A stretch of DNA of 37,529 nucleotides from Pseudomonadota bacterium (GTDB lineage Bacteria; Pseudomonadota; Gammaproteobacteria; Burkholderiales; Sulfuricellaceae). Below the pieces are notes generated by a model, which was not told where the DNA came from, searched no databases, and saw only the letters and a program-made list of their open reading frames with translations. Every line of letters begins with the position of its first letter. The first letter of the stretch is position 1. The position numbers and the translations under genes are program-made. The stretch covers positions 1-37,529 of the forward strand of contig JAJYXP010000042.1 of the NCBI GenBank assembly GCA_021801705.1. Reading direction: 5' to 3'. Positions 8,276 to 17,722 of the stretch are shown piece by piece.

Positions 8276-8465
8276 TTAGCCACGGATTAACACGGATACA
8301 CACGGATTATCAATGAGTTACATTTCTCGTCCTGCATACGATCTTTCACGGGCTTCAGCCCGTAGAAAGTCGGAGTGCTCTTGTAGTGCGCACCTTTCGG
8401 GTGAATGGCGAGTTTGCTACAACACATTGTTTTATCTGTGTTAATCTGTGTCCATCCGTGGCTAA
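8276..8465. repeat. Long-loop inverted repeat of CACGGAT units, enclosing a REP-like hairpin
   Basis: The left arm at 8276-8300 (TTAGCCACGGATTAACACGG) and right arm at about 8434-8465 (CTGTGTTAATCTGTGTCCAT, then CCGTGGCTAA) are inverted complements with a few mismatches. The loop contains one copy of the GCATACGATCTTTC hairpin family (8334-8382). The whole gap between the DUF2249 and NnrS-like genes is made of repeats; no other gene or clear promoter is seen. Confidence 0.65.
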
Positions 8466-8491
8466 TGGTGGTTTTTTAGACGAGGCCGAGC

Positions 8492-9613
8492 ATGCTGGTC
8501 GCACTGATATTGACGGCGCTGGCGAGTTTCGCCGGCGCCGTTGCCCTGTCCTGGACGCACGCCTTCCTTCCCTCGGCACACATCCATCTTGCCCTGGCGG
8601 CCGGCGTCATGCCCCTGATTCTCGGCGCGATGACCCACTTCGTCCCGGTACTGACCCGCAGCCCCACGCCGCATAAAGGAATATGGCTGATCCCGGCACT
8701 GGTCCTGGCCGCGGGTGTACTGGCATTTTTTTCCTTCGCCGTGCCCAGCGAGGCCTATTACTTTGCCGCACTGCTCGCGCTCGCCGCTACCATGGTATTC
8801 GCAGGCTGGAGCATACGGCGCGCCGCCAACCCGCTGGGCAAGCCCCATCCCAGCCTGTACTGGTACCTTGCCGCGCTGGCCTGCCTGATGCTGGCGCTGG
8901 CGGCGGTGCTCGCCATGGCGCTATGGCCGGAGCAACGCCTGGCGTTGAAGCGCTTGCACTTGCACCTCAACACACTGGGGTTCATCGGGCTGACAGCAGT
9001 CGCCACCCTCCAGGTACTGCTGCCCACCGTCGCCGGGCGCTATGACCCGCAGGCAGCATCCAGGTTGCAGTCGGACCTGAAATGGGCTTTGGGCGGCACG
9101 CTGCTGGTCGCAACCGGTGCCGCCTGGTTTAAACCCCTGGCTTGGCTGGGCGCGATGATCTGGGCCATTCCGCTAATTCATCTGGGCCGGCCCTGGTTCG
9201 CCCTCTACCGCGGAAATATATTCCGGCGCCACGGCGCTGCGCCTTCGCTCGCCGCGGCGCTGGCCGGTTTTGCCGCCGCCCTGCTGGGCGGCGTATTGCA
9301 TGGCGCGGGCTTGCTCGGCACGACAAACACCGCCCACGCCTTCATTCTCGCCTTCCTGTTTCCTTTGGTAACCGGTGCGGTCACCCAGTTGCTGCCGGTC
9401 TGGGCGCGCCCCGGGCCGCAAACCGCGTGGCACGGGCAACTCCTGCGGCAGCTCGGCTGGGGCGGCGGCATCCGTGCCGCCCTGTTCCTTGCCGGCGGCC
9501 TGCTCCTCGCCGTGGGCTGGCGCGGCGGCCTGTGGCTGGCAATCGCGGCGCTCGCCGCCTTCCTGCTGCAACTGGCGGCAGCGGCCAAAACATTGCTTGA
9601 TCGGGACGGCTGA
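8492..9613 (+). CDS. NnrS-like multi-pass membrane protein
   Basis: This 373-residue inner-membrane protein is almost entirely hydrophobic, with about ten to twelve predicted segments. Three segments carry a recurring histidine-glycine-proline pattern: HIHLALAAGVMPLILGAMTH (about 30-50), LHLHLNTLGFIGLTAVATLQ (about 157-176), and HAFILAFLFPLVTGAVTQLL (about 275-294). This resembles NnrS, a heme- and copper-containing membrane protein linked to NO tolerance, and the paralogue at 12311-13636. Family membership is by pattern, so annotation as a generic permease would also be defensible. The upstream DUF2249 gene and NsrR-like site support an NO-related role. Confidence 0.65.
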   Translation: MLVALILTALASFAGAVALSWTHAFLPSAHIHLALAAGVMPLILGAMTHFVPVLTRSPTPHKGIWLIPALVLAAGVLAFFSFAVPSEAYYFAALLALAATMVFAGWSIRRAANPLGKPHPSLYWYLAALACLMLALAAVLAMALWPEQRLALKRLHLHLNTLGFIGLTAVATLQVLLPTVAGRYDPQAASRLQSDLKWALGGTLLVATGAAWFKPLAWLGAMIWAIPLIHLGRPWFALYRGNIFRRHGAAPSLAAALAGFAAALLGGVLHGAGLLGTTNTAHAFILAFLFPLVTGAVTQLLPVWARPGPQTAWHGQLLRQLGWGGGIRAALFLAGGLLLAVGWRGGLWLAIAALAAFLLQLAAAAKTLLDRDG

Positions 9614-9618
9614 TTGGG

Positions 9619-9795
9619 GCATACGACCTTTCATCCGCAGGTAGTTTCTGCGGATAGAAAGTCGGAGTCCTTTAGGGCATACGACCTTTCATCCGCTGGC
9701 AGTTTCCCCTACACGCCCCTTCGGGTCGCATACCCTCGGCCAAATCACCCGAGGGCAGGGACAAGAGCGGATAGCAAAGTCGGAGTCCTTTAGGG
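9619..9795 (+). repeat. Tandem pair of GCATACGACCTTTC hairpin repeats
   Basis: Two copies begin 58 bp apart, at 9619 and about 9677. Each opens GCATACGACCTTTCATCCGC and closes with GCGGATAG...AAAGTCGGAGTCCTTTA. In each, the outer halves pair (CGAC-TTTC with GAAAGTCG; ATCCGC with GCGGAT). The second copy has a longer, variant loop (to 9795). A third copy lies at 8334-8382. They sit between the NnrS-like gene and the flavoprotein gene. Confidence 0.75.
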
Positions 9796-9868
9796 TAAAA
9801 TCGCGGGTTAGCCTCCCCGTGCCGGTTACGAACGGTCCGTTTAGCCTTAACCGAAGGAAGATTTAAAG

Positions 9869-11035
9869 ATGTTGCACACTGATTTGCCCTTATTCAAACT
9901 CAAGGGCAAGGAATTGCTCCCCATCATGCAGGGCGGCATGGGCGTCGGCGTCTCGGCACATGGCCTGGCCGGCGCCGTGGCCAAAGAGGGTGCGGTGGGC
10001 ACCATTGCCAGCATCGACCTGCGCCGCCATCATCCCGACCTGATGGAGCAGTCCACCCAGCCGAAATCCAGGCAGGCCATGGACCAGGCCAACCTGACCG
10101 CGCTCGACCGCGAAATCAAGCGCGCCAGGGAAATCGCGGGCGGCAACGGCGTGATCGCCGTCAACATCATGAAAGCGGTCACCGAGCACCCCCAACTGGT
10201 GCGCCAGGCCTGCCAGAGCGGCGCCGATGCGATCGTGATGGGCGCGGGCCTGCCGTTCGACCTGCCGGAAATGGCGGACGGGTTTCCCCATGTCGCGCTG
10301 ATCCCCATCCTGTCCGACGTGCGCGGCATCAACGTGGTGCTGAAAAAATGGATGCGCAAGCAAAAATTGCCCGACGCCATCGTCATCGAGCATCCGCGCT
10401 ATGCCGGCGGCCACCTCGGCGCCCCCAAACCGGAAGACATCGCCGACCCGCGTTTTGACTTCCCCGGCGTGCTGGAAGGCGTATTCAAGCTGTTCAAGGA
10501 ATTCGGCATCGAGAGCGAACGCATTCCCCTGATCCCGGCCGGCGGCGTCAACACCTATGAGAAAATACGCGGCCTGCTGTCGCTCGGCGCCGGCGCGGTT
10601 CAAATCGGCACGCCCTTCGCCGTGAGCGCGGAAGGGGATGCCCATCCCAATTTCAAGAAAGTGCTGGCCGAGGCCAAGCCCGAGGACATCGTCACCTTCA
10701 TGAGCGCCGCCGGTCTGCCCGCGCGTGCGGTACTGACGCCCTGGCTGCGGAATTATTTAAGGCGCGAGATCAAGCTGAAATCCTATGCCGATCCCCTCCG
10801 CGCCAAATGCGCCGCGGTGCTCGACTGTCTTTCGGATTGCGGCCTGCGCGACGGCGTCGCCAAGATGGGTCAGTTCTGCATCGACTCCCAGCTTGCCGCC
10901 GCGTTGCGCGGCGACATCAACAAGGGGCTATTCTTCCGCGGCTCGGAAAGCCTGCCGTTCGGCTCCGCCATCCGCCCGGTGCGGGAAATACTGGAATATT
11001 TCCTGACTGGCCGAAAATCGGTGTTTTCGGCCTGA
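9869..11035 (+). CDS. NAD(P)H-dependent flavin oxidoreductase / nitronate monooxygenase family
   Basis: This 388-residue protein is a TIM-barrel FMN enzyme of the 2-nitropropane dioxygenase (nitronate monooxygenase) family. The N-terminal PIMQGGMGVGVSAHGLAGAV, the IEHPRYAGGHLGAP segment with the family histidine (about 170-183), and the IPAGGVNTYEKIRGLLSLGA phosphate-binding stretch (about 225-245) are characteristic. The C-terminal part (LRREIKLKSYADPLRAKCAA on) is cysteine-containing and longer than in short NMOs. The true substrate cannot be read from sequence; detoxification of nitroalkane-like compounds is one option. A ribosome site (GAAGGAAG) precedes the ATG. It stands between NO-related genes. 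Confidence 0.85.
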   Translation: MLHTDLPLFKLKGKELLPIMQGGMGVGVSAHGLAGAVAKEGAVGTIASIDLRRHHPDLMEQSTQPKSRQAMDQANLTALDREIKRAREIAGGNGVIAVNIMKAVTEHPQLVRQACQSGADAIVMGAGLPFDLPEMADGFPHVALIPILSDVRGINVVLKKWMRKQKLPDAIVIEHPRYAGGHLGAPKPEDIADPRFDFPGVLEGVFKLFKEFGIESERIPLIPAGGVNTYEKIRGLLSLGAGAVQIGTPFAVSAEGDAHPNFKKVLAEAKPEDIVTFMSAAGLPARAVLTPWLRNYLRREIKLKSYADPLRAKCAAVLDCLSDCGLRDGVAKMGQFCIDSQLAAALRGDINKGLFFRGSESLPFGSAIRPVREILEYFLTGRKSVFSA

Positions 11036-11048
11036 TCAAAATCGTTTT

Positions 11049-11265
11049 ACCACAAAGGGCGCAAGGGTACGCAAAGGGATAAATCAACTTGCGTGAAACG
11101 TAATGTAGGCCAATAAGCCTGTCCTGAGCGCAGTCGAAGGGCGAAGCGCATTGCACCGGTGTTTTCATTTGGCGCAATAATGATTGCGCCTACGCGGGCT
11201 GCCATGGTTTGTTCTTCCCCGCGTCCTCTGTGTCCCTTGTTCCCTCTGGGTATCTGCGGTTCGGT
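11049..11265. repeat. Intergenic repeat cluster downstream of two convergent genes
   Basis: The left part, ACCACAAAGGGCGCAAGGGTACGC, and the right part (about 11219-11260: TCCTCTGTGTCCCTTGTTCC, CTCTGGGTATCTGCGG) are imperfect inverted arms of the GCAAAGG-type family. Between them are a CTGTCCTGAGC...GTCGAAGGG repeat and a perfect hairpin at 11171-11190 (GGCGCAAT-AATG-ATTGCGCC). The gap lies between the 3' ends of convergent genes, so some of these may act as terminators. Confidence 0.55.
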
Positions 11266-11270
11266 TTTTT

Positions 11271-12179
11271 CTATAACCCATACACTTCCCCCACTCCCGT
11301 ACCACTGATGCGATCGTAATAGCGGGCGCGGTAAAGCAGGCGGCGATGGGTCTCGTCGTCGGCAAAGCCTTCGCGGTCGTGCAGCACATTGTTGCATAGC
11401 AGGCCCATGCCCGGCTCCAGCCTGCCGCGGTAGATATAGGGCAGATCGCTGTCGAGCAGCTTCTCCAGAAACGCCACCGCCGCCAGGGTTTCGGCATCCT
11501 GCTTCCAGATGATGCTGCGGGTGCGGGCCGTGTATCTCATGTGCAGGTCGCCGCTTTCCGGGTTGACGGAAAACACCGGTCCGGCCTCGTCCGGGCGCGC
11601 CACGCCATCCTCCTCGATCCGTGCCGGGATGGTCATGGCGTCCGGCTGCATCAGGGCGCGGATAAAGCCGGGATTCTCGTCGCGCATCAGCAAATAGGCG
11701 ATTTCGTGATCCATGAGCGCATTTCCTCCGCCCGATGCCGCGCTCCCCACACAATGCAGCAGCATCCCGCGTATCTGCCGCTGCGGCGGATTATAGTAGC
11801 CATCGGTATGCCATTTGATCGGGCGGTTGGTATAAGGAATGTAAGCCTTGTGCGGCTCGGAGCTCACCACGGTGAGCGAAGTCAGGCCATCGTCATCCGC
11901 CAGCATGTTGCTGTCCAGCCGTTCCAGGCCGAAACGCCGGGCGAGGCGGAGCGCAATCTCCTTGTCCGGGTCGCTGCCGGTCTTGCCGGCGTAGATCGCC
12001 ATATTGGTCTTGCGGCAGGATTGCAAAAGCGCATCGTATTCGGCCTGGGTCGGGCTGCGCGGATCATGGACCTCGACGATCAGTTGCTCGATGCGGGTCG
12101 GATAGTTTTCCAGCTTGCGGCTGCGCCACGCCTGATAGGCGCTTTCATGGTCGAGTAAAAAAGGGCTTTGCATGTTCAT
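11271..12179 (-). CDS. TauD/TfdA-family Fe(II)/2-oxoglutarate dioxygenase
   Basis: This 302-residue cytoplasmic protein carries the iron-binding facial triad of the family: HTD in PIKWHTDGYYN (about residues 122-132) and a distal histidine in CNNVLHDREGF (about 262-272). A candidate 2-oxoglutarate arginine lies downstream. Such enzymes oxidise small substrates such as taurine or alkyl sulfates; the substrate here is unknown and nothing in the sequence fixes it. It is the last gene in the minus-strand group that starts with the hemerythrin at 14337, separated from the NnrS-like gene by about 130 bp containing a pyrimidine-rich CCCCCTCTGGGGGAG hairpin, so it may or may not share that transcript. 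Confidence 0.85.
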   Translation of the reverse strand: MNMQSPFLLDHESAYQAWRSRKLENYPTRIEQLIVEVHDPRSPTQAEYDALLQSCRKTNMAIYAGKTGSDPDKEIALRLARRFGLERLDSNMLADDDGLTSLTVVSSEPHKAYIPYTNRPIKWHTDGYYNPPQRQIRGMLLHCVGSAASGGGNALMDHEIAYLLMRDENPGFIRALMQPDAMTIPARIEEDGVARPDEAGPVFSVNPESGDLHMRYTARTRSIIWKQDAETLAAVAFLEKLLDSDLPYIYRGRLEPGMGLLCNNVLHDREGFADDETHRRLLYRARYYDRISGTGVGEVYGL

Positions 12180-12310
12180 TCCTGTTCATTAACGTGAACG
12201 TCGCGAAGCGACACCTTATCACTCTCCCCCTCTGGGGGAGAGGTAGGAGAGAGGGAACGGACGCGGCAGCGGCAGTCGCGAAGTTCATCATTGCGCGGCC
12301 GCCATGTCCG

Positions 12311-13636
12311 TTAAGTCGGCTGCGAACCAGCCTGTGGCGCTAGTTTAGCGCTCTGCCGGTAGATACGGAAGGCGGACAGCAGATTGATTTCCAGCAATAT
12401 CATGGACGCCCCGAACAGCAGCGCCGCCGGATAAATAAGCGGCGGCCAAAATGCCGACAGGAGCAGCGCCGGCACCGCCGCGAAGTGCAGCCGCATCTGC
12501 CGGCGCATGCCCTTTTCCGGCATGATCTCTTTCATGTTCGGCACCTTGGCCACCCCCATCAACTGGCCTTGCAGATGAAACCAGATCAGGAAAGGCACGA
12601 TCTTGTACAACATACCGTTCACCACCGACACCGCAAAACCGGCAATGAACAGGAACGCCAGCGCAAAGCTGTAGACCTGTAGCCGTGCCGGTTCCGGCAG
12701 CACCTGCCCGGCAGCGCCCAGCAGCAACGCCAGCGCCAGCAGCAAACATGCCATGCCGAAACGCCAGAACAGTAGCGTGACGTCCGTCACCTTGCGCCGG
12801 CGCTGCCACTGCAGGCGCAGGGTGGTGGCTGCAAACGCGCCGAAACCCGCCGCGGCAAGCACGCCCGCGGTCAGCGCCGCCCGCTCCTGCGCCGCCGCAT
12901 CTTGCATCAGGAGTGTGGCGGACCACAGCAGCAAGAGGGTAAACAATGACATGCCAAGCCAGCGTGTCAGCGGCCTGGGGTAAACGGGGGTCAACTGGAA
13001 CATCGGCACCACCTGGTAGGCAACGCTGATCACCAGCAGCCCGACCCATCCCAGCAGTCCCCACGCCAGATGAAGGTTGGCCAGCCGCACCCGGCCGGTC
13101 AGCCACCATTCCCAGCCGTAATTGCTGGCCAGCGTCAATCCGAGCGCAACGGTCACCGCCAGCGCGGCCACCGCCAAATGCATGCCAAGCACGACCGGAT
13201 TGAGGGATGGCGCCCGCTTGAGGCTAGCCCCCACCGCCACCACAAATATCAGGAAACCGGCGCCGAGCAAGGCCATGCCCAGGCGCATCGGCCACTGCGC
13301 CGCAAAAAGAAAGCCGCCCGCCAGCGACAACACGCCCGGCAGCAGAAGCAGGTACAGCGCTCGCGCCACCCCGACCGGACGTGCCACCGGTGCGCCCGCC
13401 ACCACCGGCAGCATTTGCATCATGGCGCCGACCATGGCGAAGCCGAGAAAACCCACGCTCATCAGGTGCGCCAGTGCCAGCGCCGACGGCTGCCAGCGGC
13501 TGCCGATCAGCGCCGGACCATACCAGAGCGCGAGCAAGGCCGCCAGCAGCGCGAATAGCGGCGCGCTCAGGAAGAAACGGAACGGTACTGAAATGGGCGG
13601 CGCCTGGTCGAAGGACAGGCCGGGTTCCAGGCTCAT
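12311..13636 (-). CDS. NnrS-like multi-pass membrane protein
   Basis: This 441-residue inner-membrane protein has about twelve hydrophobic segments. Repeated motifs place histidine, glycine and proline within helices: ALAHLMSVGFLGFAMVGAMM with QMLPVVAG (about 54-82), ANLHLAWGLLGWVGLLVISV with AYQVVPMF (about 186-215), and YSFALAFLFIAGFAVSVVNG followed by MLYKIVPF (about 325-355). These resemble NnrS helices and suggest heme or metal ligation in the membrane. Its start overlaps the upstream DUF2249 gene by 4 bases (ATGA-type coupling), and a hemerythrin gene precedes that, so the three form one operon. The function is inferred to be NO or O2 stress handling. Confidence 0.7.
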   Translation of the reverse strand: MSLEPGLSFDQAPPISVPFRFFLSAPLFALLAALLALWYGPALIGSRWQPSALALAHLMSVGFLGFAMVGAMMQMLPVVAGAPVARPVGVARALYLLLLPGVLSLAGGFLFAAQWPMRLGMALLGAGFLIFVVAVGASLKRAPSLNPVVLGMHLAVAALAVTVALGLTLASNYGWEWWLTGRVRLANLHLAWGLLGWVGLLVISVAYQVVPMFQLTPVYPRPLTRWLGMSLFTLLLLWSATLLMQDAAAQERAALTAGVLAAAGFGAFAATTLRLQWQRRRKVTDVTLLFWRFGMACLLLALALLLGAAGQVLPEPARLQVYSFALAFLFIAGFAVSVVNGMLYKIVPFLIWFHLQGQLMGVAKVPNMKEIMPEKGMRRQMRLHFAAVPALLLSAFWPPLIYPAALLFGASMILLEINLLSAFRIYRQSAKLAPQAGSQPT

Positions 13637-13890
13637 CGGTTTGCGGCAACAGGGGACGCCCCGGCATCCCCCTTGCGCCAGATCAGGATCTCGATACGGT
13701 CTTCGGCTTGCGCCTCGGCCAGGTAGCGGAAGCCCCGTTTATCGAGCAGCGGATACAGCAGACAGGGCTCGCGGTCGTGAACCATGCGCAGACGTTCGCC
13801 CGGTTGCAGCGCGGCTGCGGCTTCCAGGGCTTTTTCCAGCGGTTCGGGGGGTGCCAGTCCGCGGACGTCGAGCGCAAACTCTTTGTTCAT
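13633..13890 (-). CDS. DUF2249 domain protein
   Basis: This 85-residue small cytoplasmic protein has the DUF2249 signature LDVRGLAPPEPLEKAL and LQPGERLRMVHDREPCLLYP. It is the middle gene of hemerythrin-DUF2249-NnrS-like, with 6 bases separating it from the hemerythrin stop and a 4-base overlap with the next start, so translation is probably coupled. It parallels the DUF2249/NnrS-like pair at 7999-9613, which suggests DUF2249 and NnrS-like proteins act in the same process. Confidence 0.88.
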   Translation of the reverse strand: MNKEFALDVRGLAPPEPLEKALEAAAALQPGERLRMVHDREPCLLYPLLDKRGFRYLAEAQAEDRIEILIWRKGDAGASPVAANR

Positions 13891-13896
13891 CGCGGC

Positions 13897-14337
13897 CTAC
13901 GCCTCCACGGCGTGCATCCGTTTCAATACGTCCCCCAGCTCCGGGGCCAAGGCCCGGTCGGCCATAGGGTAGAGGATCTGCTCTTCCTTGATATTGTGCT
14001 GTTGCGTCATGATCAGCAGCGTCTCCGCCTGGCCCAGGTAGCCGTCCTTGTCCTGCCGTTGCAGCGCGTCTTCCATCGCGTCGAGCAGTTCGTTCATCTG
14101 CGCATGCTCCGCCCGCATCACCTGGGTCGGCCCCATGCTCATGCCGGTACGCTGCTCGAATGCGGGGAACAGCACCTCTTCCTCTATTTTGAAATGCCGG
14201 CGCATGGCACGGAGAAAAGCCTGAAAATCCGCGGCAATTGCGGCCCAATCCTTGCCTGAAGCGGCGGCTTCGGCTTGAGAAAACAATTCGTCGCAACGCT
14301 GGTGGTCGCCGGACAGATAGCTGCTGATGGTTTCCAT
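13897..14337 (-). CDS. Hemerythrin domain protein
   Basis: This 146-residue four-helix protein is expected to bind a diiron site. The ligand pattern is visible: H12, H48 with E52 (RRHFKIEEE), H78 (RAEHAQ) and H114 with E118 (QQHNIKEEQ). Bacterial hemerythrin-like proteins bind O2 or NO or help repair iron-sulfur clusters; which applies is not known here. I chose the ATG at 14335-14337 because AGGAG lies just upstream on the minus strand. An in-frame ATG 54 bases upstream would add a poorly conserved leader. It heads the operon with DUF2249 and NnrS-like genes, and an FNR-type box lies 81 bases upstream. Confidence 0.9.
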   Translation of the reverse strand: METISSYLSGDHQRCDELFSQAEAAASGKDWAAIAADFQAFLRAMRRHFKIEEEVLFPAFEQRTGMSMGPTQVMRAEHAQMNELLDAMEDALQRQDKDGYLGQAETLLIMTQQHNIKEEQILYPMADRALAPELGDVLKRMHAVEA

Positions 14338-14417
14338 GAAAATCTCCTGTTCTATTTGTGCGGCAAAGCAACTGCAGAAAGCGGTGTCCATTTTTGTTGA
14401 AGCGCGCCTCGTCTTCC

Positions 14418-14431
14418 TTGATTCAAATCAA
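14418..14431. promoter_or_regulatory. FNR/Dnr-type binding site
   Basis: The sequence TTGAT-TCAA-ATCAA exactly matches the consensus TTGAT-N4-ATCAA for FNR, Anr and Dnr/Nnr regulators. Its centre is about 88 bases upstream of the hemerythrin ATG (minus strand), which would suit a class II position if transcription starts near 14383. It is about 207 bases upstream of the norC start on the plus strand. It most plausibly serves the hemerythrin operon; effect on norC is possible. No CRP/FNR-family gene lies in this window. Confidence 0.7.
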
Positions 14432-14551
14432 GGTTTGATTCGACATCTTCCTCTAAATTGCAGTTCTGTTGCGCAGGGTGGCCAGGTTTTCCGTTGTTCC
14501 GCCCGGTCTGTCCGGCAAGAACGGTCTTTAATGCCGGACAAGCGCCGCGTT

Positions 14552-14574
14552 AAAATATGTATAATACATATATG
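14552..14574 (+). promoter_or_regulatory. norC promoter with overlapping NsrR-like palindrome
   Basis: A perfect 8-1-8 palindrome, ATATGTAT-A-ATACATAT, occupies 14555-14571. It contains a consensus -10 hexamer TATAAT at 14560-14565, about 65 bases before the norC start; no good -35 is seen. Aligned to the 23-bp NsrR consensus, roughly two thirds of positions agree, including one exact ATGTAT half-site. A repressor bound here would block the -10 directly. Assignment to NsrR is inference. Confidence 0.55.
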
Positions 14575-14631
14575 TATTCGCCGGCAAAGAAGCAAAAAGA
14601 AAGTTTCTTGGATTAATTTTAGGAGAGAGAC

Positions 14632-16469
<1,838 letters not shown>

Positions 16470-16504
16470 GATTTGAAAGGGAGGAGTTCGCCCCTCCCCT
16501 GATC

Positions 16505-16651
16505 GCTAGTGCAGTGCTTTTGAATTATTGGAACTTATTCGCTGAGCCTCGTAGGTCGGGCTTTAGCCCGACATGTCGGTCTGAAGGCCGACCTACAACA
16601 CCCGATGCCACGCGGCGATAAGCTCCAAACAGAATGAAGCATTACACTAGC
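16505..16651. repeat. 147-bp palindromic element with nested REP, downstream of norB
   Basis: The outer arms are imperfect inverted repeats of about 37 bp: the left starts GCTAGTGCAGTGCTT at 16505, and the right ends GAAGCATTACACTAGC at 16651. Inside, a 46-bp REP-like palindrome (16551-16596) opens GTAGGTCGGGCTTTAGCC and closes GGCCGACCTAC; a close copy is at 31561-31606. The 300-bp gap between norB and norQ holds nothing else recognisable. It may end or attenuate the norCB transcript before norQ. Confidence 0.7.
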
Positions 16652-16769
16652 AATTTCTTCGTCGCGCGCACCGTCGGCGCGATCAGGCAGGGATACGCCC
16701 GCGAATGAGCAAACCGGCCAGGCGGCCGCAACCTTTCCTTCTATCCTCTGCCAAACCGGGAACCCGAAC

Positions 16770-17552
16770 ATGAGCAAGGCACCATTCTACAAACCGCACA
16801 GCAACGAAGTCGAGCTGTTCGAACACGCCTACCGCAACCGGCTTCCGCTCCTGATCAAAGGGCCGACCGGTTGTGGCAAGACGCGCTTCGTGACGCACAT
16901 GGCGGCGAAGCTGGGGCGGCCGCTTTATACCGTGGCCTGTCACGACGACCTGACCGCGGCCGACCTGGTGGGGCGGCACCTGATCGGCGACGGCGTGACC
17001 TACTGGAGCGACGGTCCGCTGTCGCGCGCCGTGCGCGAGGGCGGCATCTGCTACCTGGACGAAGTGGTGGAAGCGCGCAAGGACACCACGGTGGTGCTGC
17101 ACCCGCTGTCGGACGACCGGCGCATCCTGCCGATCGAACGCACCGGGGAAATACTGCAGGCGCCGCCGGAGTTCATGCTGGTGGTGTCCTACAATCCCGG
17201 CTACCAGAATTTTTTGAAGGGGATGAAGCCGAGCACGCGCCAGCGCTTCGTGTCCCTGCGCTTCGACTTCCCGGAAAGCGCGCTGGAACAGGAGATCCTG
17301 ATCGGCGAAACCGGCGTCGACGCCATGCTGGCGAAGCGCCTGGTGAACCTCGCCAATGCCCTGCGCGCCCTCAAGGAGCACGACCTGGAAGAGGCCGCCA
17401 GCACGCGCCTGCTGGTCTATGCCGCGACCCTGATCGGCAGCGGCTTCGATCCGGTCGAGGCCTGCCGTGCGGCGATGGTGGAAACCCTGACCGACGACGT
17501 GGAAACCGCAGGCGCCTTGATGGAGATCGTCCATGCCAGCTTCGGAAGATAG
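16770..17552 (+). CDS. norQ: NorQ-type MoxR AAA+ ATPase
   Basis: NorQ works with NorD to activate NorCB, probably by helping insert the FeB iron; the pair is homologous to CbbQ/CbbO. The 260-residue protein has Walker A GPTGCGKTRF (about residues 31-40), Walker B GGICYLDEV (about 91-99), a sensor asparagine in VVSYNPGYQ, and the C-terminal CbbQ/NirQ/NorQ domain. Its ATG lies 300 bp past norB, beyond a palindromic element, so norQ may have its own promoter or depend on read-through. norD is not adjacent but about 2.2 kb downstream, behind three other genes. Confidence 0.96.
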   Translation: MSKAPFYKPHSNEVELFEHAYRNRLPLLIKGPTGCGKTRFVTHMAAKLGRPLYTVACHDDLTAADLVGRHLIGDGVTYWSDGPLSRAVREGGICYLDEVVEARKDTTVVLHPLSDDRRILPIERTGEILQAPPEFMLVVSYNPGYQNFLKGMKPSTRQRFVSLRFDFPESALEQEILIGETGVDAMLAKRLVNLANALRALKEHDLEEAASTRLLVYAATLIGSGFDPVEACRAAMVETLTDDVETAGALMEIVHASFGR

Positions 17553-17625
17553 CGCGCAAGCGGCGATGGCGGGGCAGAAATATGTCTATCCGCTGGTAGG
17601 TAGGCCGTGCAAAGATGAAAATCGT

Positions 17626-17704
17626 TAACCGCAAAGGACGCAAAGTCTCGCAAAGGAATTCATGCCTTGATTTCCCTCGCGCACCTTTGCGTCCTTTGCG
17701 GTAA
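17626..17704. repeat. Inverted repeat of GCAAAGGACG units
   Basis: The left arm starts TAACCGCAAAGGACGCAAAG at 17626 and the right arm ends CTTTGCGTCCTTTGCGGTA at 17704. They are nearly perfect inverted complements around an AT-richer loop. The element fills most of the norQ to 4Fe-4S gene gap. Related copies are at 27549-27631 and 28052-28132. Confidence 0.8.
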
Positions 17705-17722
17705 ATTGTTTGCGTTAGCGCC

